Shown here piece after piece: positions 63,655 through 64,000 of a stretch of DNA of 64,000 nucleotides. The notes under the pieces were generated by a model. The model was not told the DNA's origin. It ran no database searches and saw only the letters and a program-made list of their open reading frames with translations. The DNA lies in NCBI RefSeq assembly GCF_000720475.1, contig NZ_JOAP01000008.1, positions 186,001 to 250,000 of the forward strand, read 5' to 3'. A program made the translations under genes and the position numbers. This DNA is from Streptomyces aureocirculatus. GTDB taxonomy: Bacteria > Actinomycetota > Actinomycetes > Streptomycetales > Streptomycetaceae. The number at the start of each line of letters is the position of its first letter. The stretch's first letter is position 1.

Positions 63655-64000
63655 TCACGTGGCCGGGAGCTGGTACGACAGGACGTAGGCGTCCGCCGCC
63701 ATGACGGTGTCGCAGACCTCCACGGCCCGCCCTTCGGTGTCGTACGCGGTGCGGATCAGATGGATCACGGGCACGCCGGAGGCCAGCCGCAGCGTCTTGA
63801 CCTCGGATGGCGCGGGCATCCGCGCCCGGATCTCCTCCTCGAAGTGGTCGAGGTGGTGGCCCAGCTCTTCGAGGCGGGCGTAGATGCCGCCGGGGCCGGG
63901 GTTGGGCTCGGCGATCTGCGTACCGCGCGCAATGTCGAGCGGAAGGTACGAAGTGGCGAACTCGACCGGCCGGCCATCCAGCAGATACCGACGCCGACGA
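63655..64000 (-). CDS. GntR-family regulator, C-terminal UTRA domain (5' end outside window)
   Basis: The frame is open to the right edge and ends in TGA at 63655-63657. The visible ~114 residues read RRYLLDGRPVEFATSYLPLD, then IYARLEELGHHLDHFEEEIR, RLASGVPVIHLIRTAYDTEG and a final VCDTVMAADAYVLSY: a UTRA ligand-binding domain. The DNA-binding N-terminus lies beyond 64000. KorSA-like proteins of this type repress AICE transfer and pra genes. Confidence 0.88.
   Translation of the reverse strand, partial: RRRRYLLDGRPVEFATSYLPLDIARGTQIAEPNPGPGGIYARLEELGHHLDHFEEEIRARMPAPSEVKTLRLASGVPVIHLIRTAYDTEGRAVEVCDTVMAADAYVLSYQLPAT

Larger units (their letters stand above)
57395..64000. mobile_element. Integrative and conjugative element (AICE) in tRNA-Gly, left part
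   Basis: From the tRNA 3' end rightward: integrase, excisionase, replication initiator, small transfer-associated proteins, DUF2637, FtsK-like Tra and a GntR/UTRA regulator. This is the pSAM2/AICE module order. The attL would be the tRNA 3' end; attR lies outside the window. Integrase and rep are both broken, so the copy is probably immobile unless helped, or the breaks are sequencing errors. Confidence 0.92.

Overview
The window is high-GC actinomycete DNA. Gene content, codon bias and order (purA, fba, pyrE, clpB, the dnaK-grpE-dnaJ-hspR operon, dcd) point to the core of a Streptomyces chromosome. The hspR/dnaJ/grpE/dnaK order and the HspR-type (HAIR) sites are the well-known Streptomyces arrangement.

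Layout. 1-5.7 kb: a truncated TPR-type regulator with a coupled GNAT acetyltransferase, an XRE/TPR regulator with a small partner, and a divergent membrane Ser/Thr kinase. 5.8-9.9 kb: a membrane-anchored phosphate-binding-like protein, purA and a DAG-kinase-like protein. 9.9-16.5 kb: a MarR-type regulator divergent from a two-gene ABC exporter, a cytochrome P450, and a two-component system whose kinase ends in a DTR repeat tail. 16.9-20.1 kb: a tryptophan-to-anthranilate (kynurenine) operon. 20.4-34.3 kb: housekeeping and conserved actinobacterial genes (DUF3151, fba, pyrE, aldose epimerase, CoxG-like, spermidine-synthase-like, DUF2617, aminotransferase, PIG-V-like glycosyltransferase, YbjN, clpB, PPOX).

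34.3-43.1 kb is the accessory-looking highlight. Five paralogous LuxR-type regulators lie on the + strand. They are headed by a divergent pair encoding a 64-residue secreted or anchored peptide and a degenerate Rieske-like protein. Between regulators 3 and 4 sits a minus-strand operon of a metallo-beta-lactamase-fold protein, an XRE/MmyB-type regulator and a small unknown protein. I know of no named system with this composition.

43.5-57 kb: two conserved or secreted proteins, the HspR-controlled chaperone operon, a large FeS/CCG-domain membrane reductase, a 65-bp tandem array, a Yip1-like membrane protein, a phosphoribosyltransferase, dcd and a zinc-ribbon peptide.

57.35-64 kb: a tRNA-Gly(CCC) gene followed by the left part of an actinomycete integrative and conjugative element (AICE: int, xis, rep, spd-like genes, tra, GntR regulator) that runs off the window. 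Its integrase has an amber codon and a frameshift. Its rep gene has a frameshift and an apparent ATT start. As read, the element looks disabled.

Two genome-wide signatures recur. One is a dispersed ~36-bp intergenic element (core GCCCGTCCGGCG-TTGAGGACGAGCGCG) in three clusters. The other is tandem duplication of short blocks at or just after gene stop codons.
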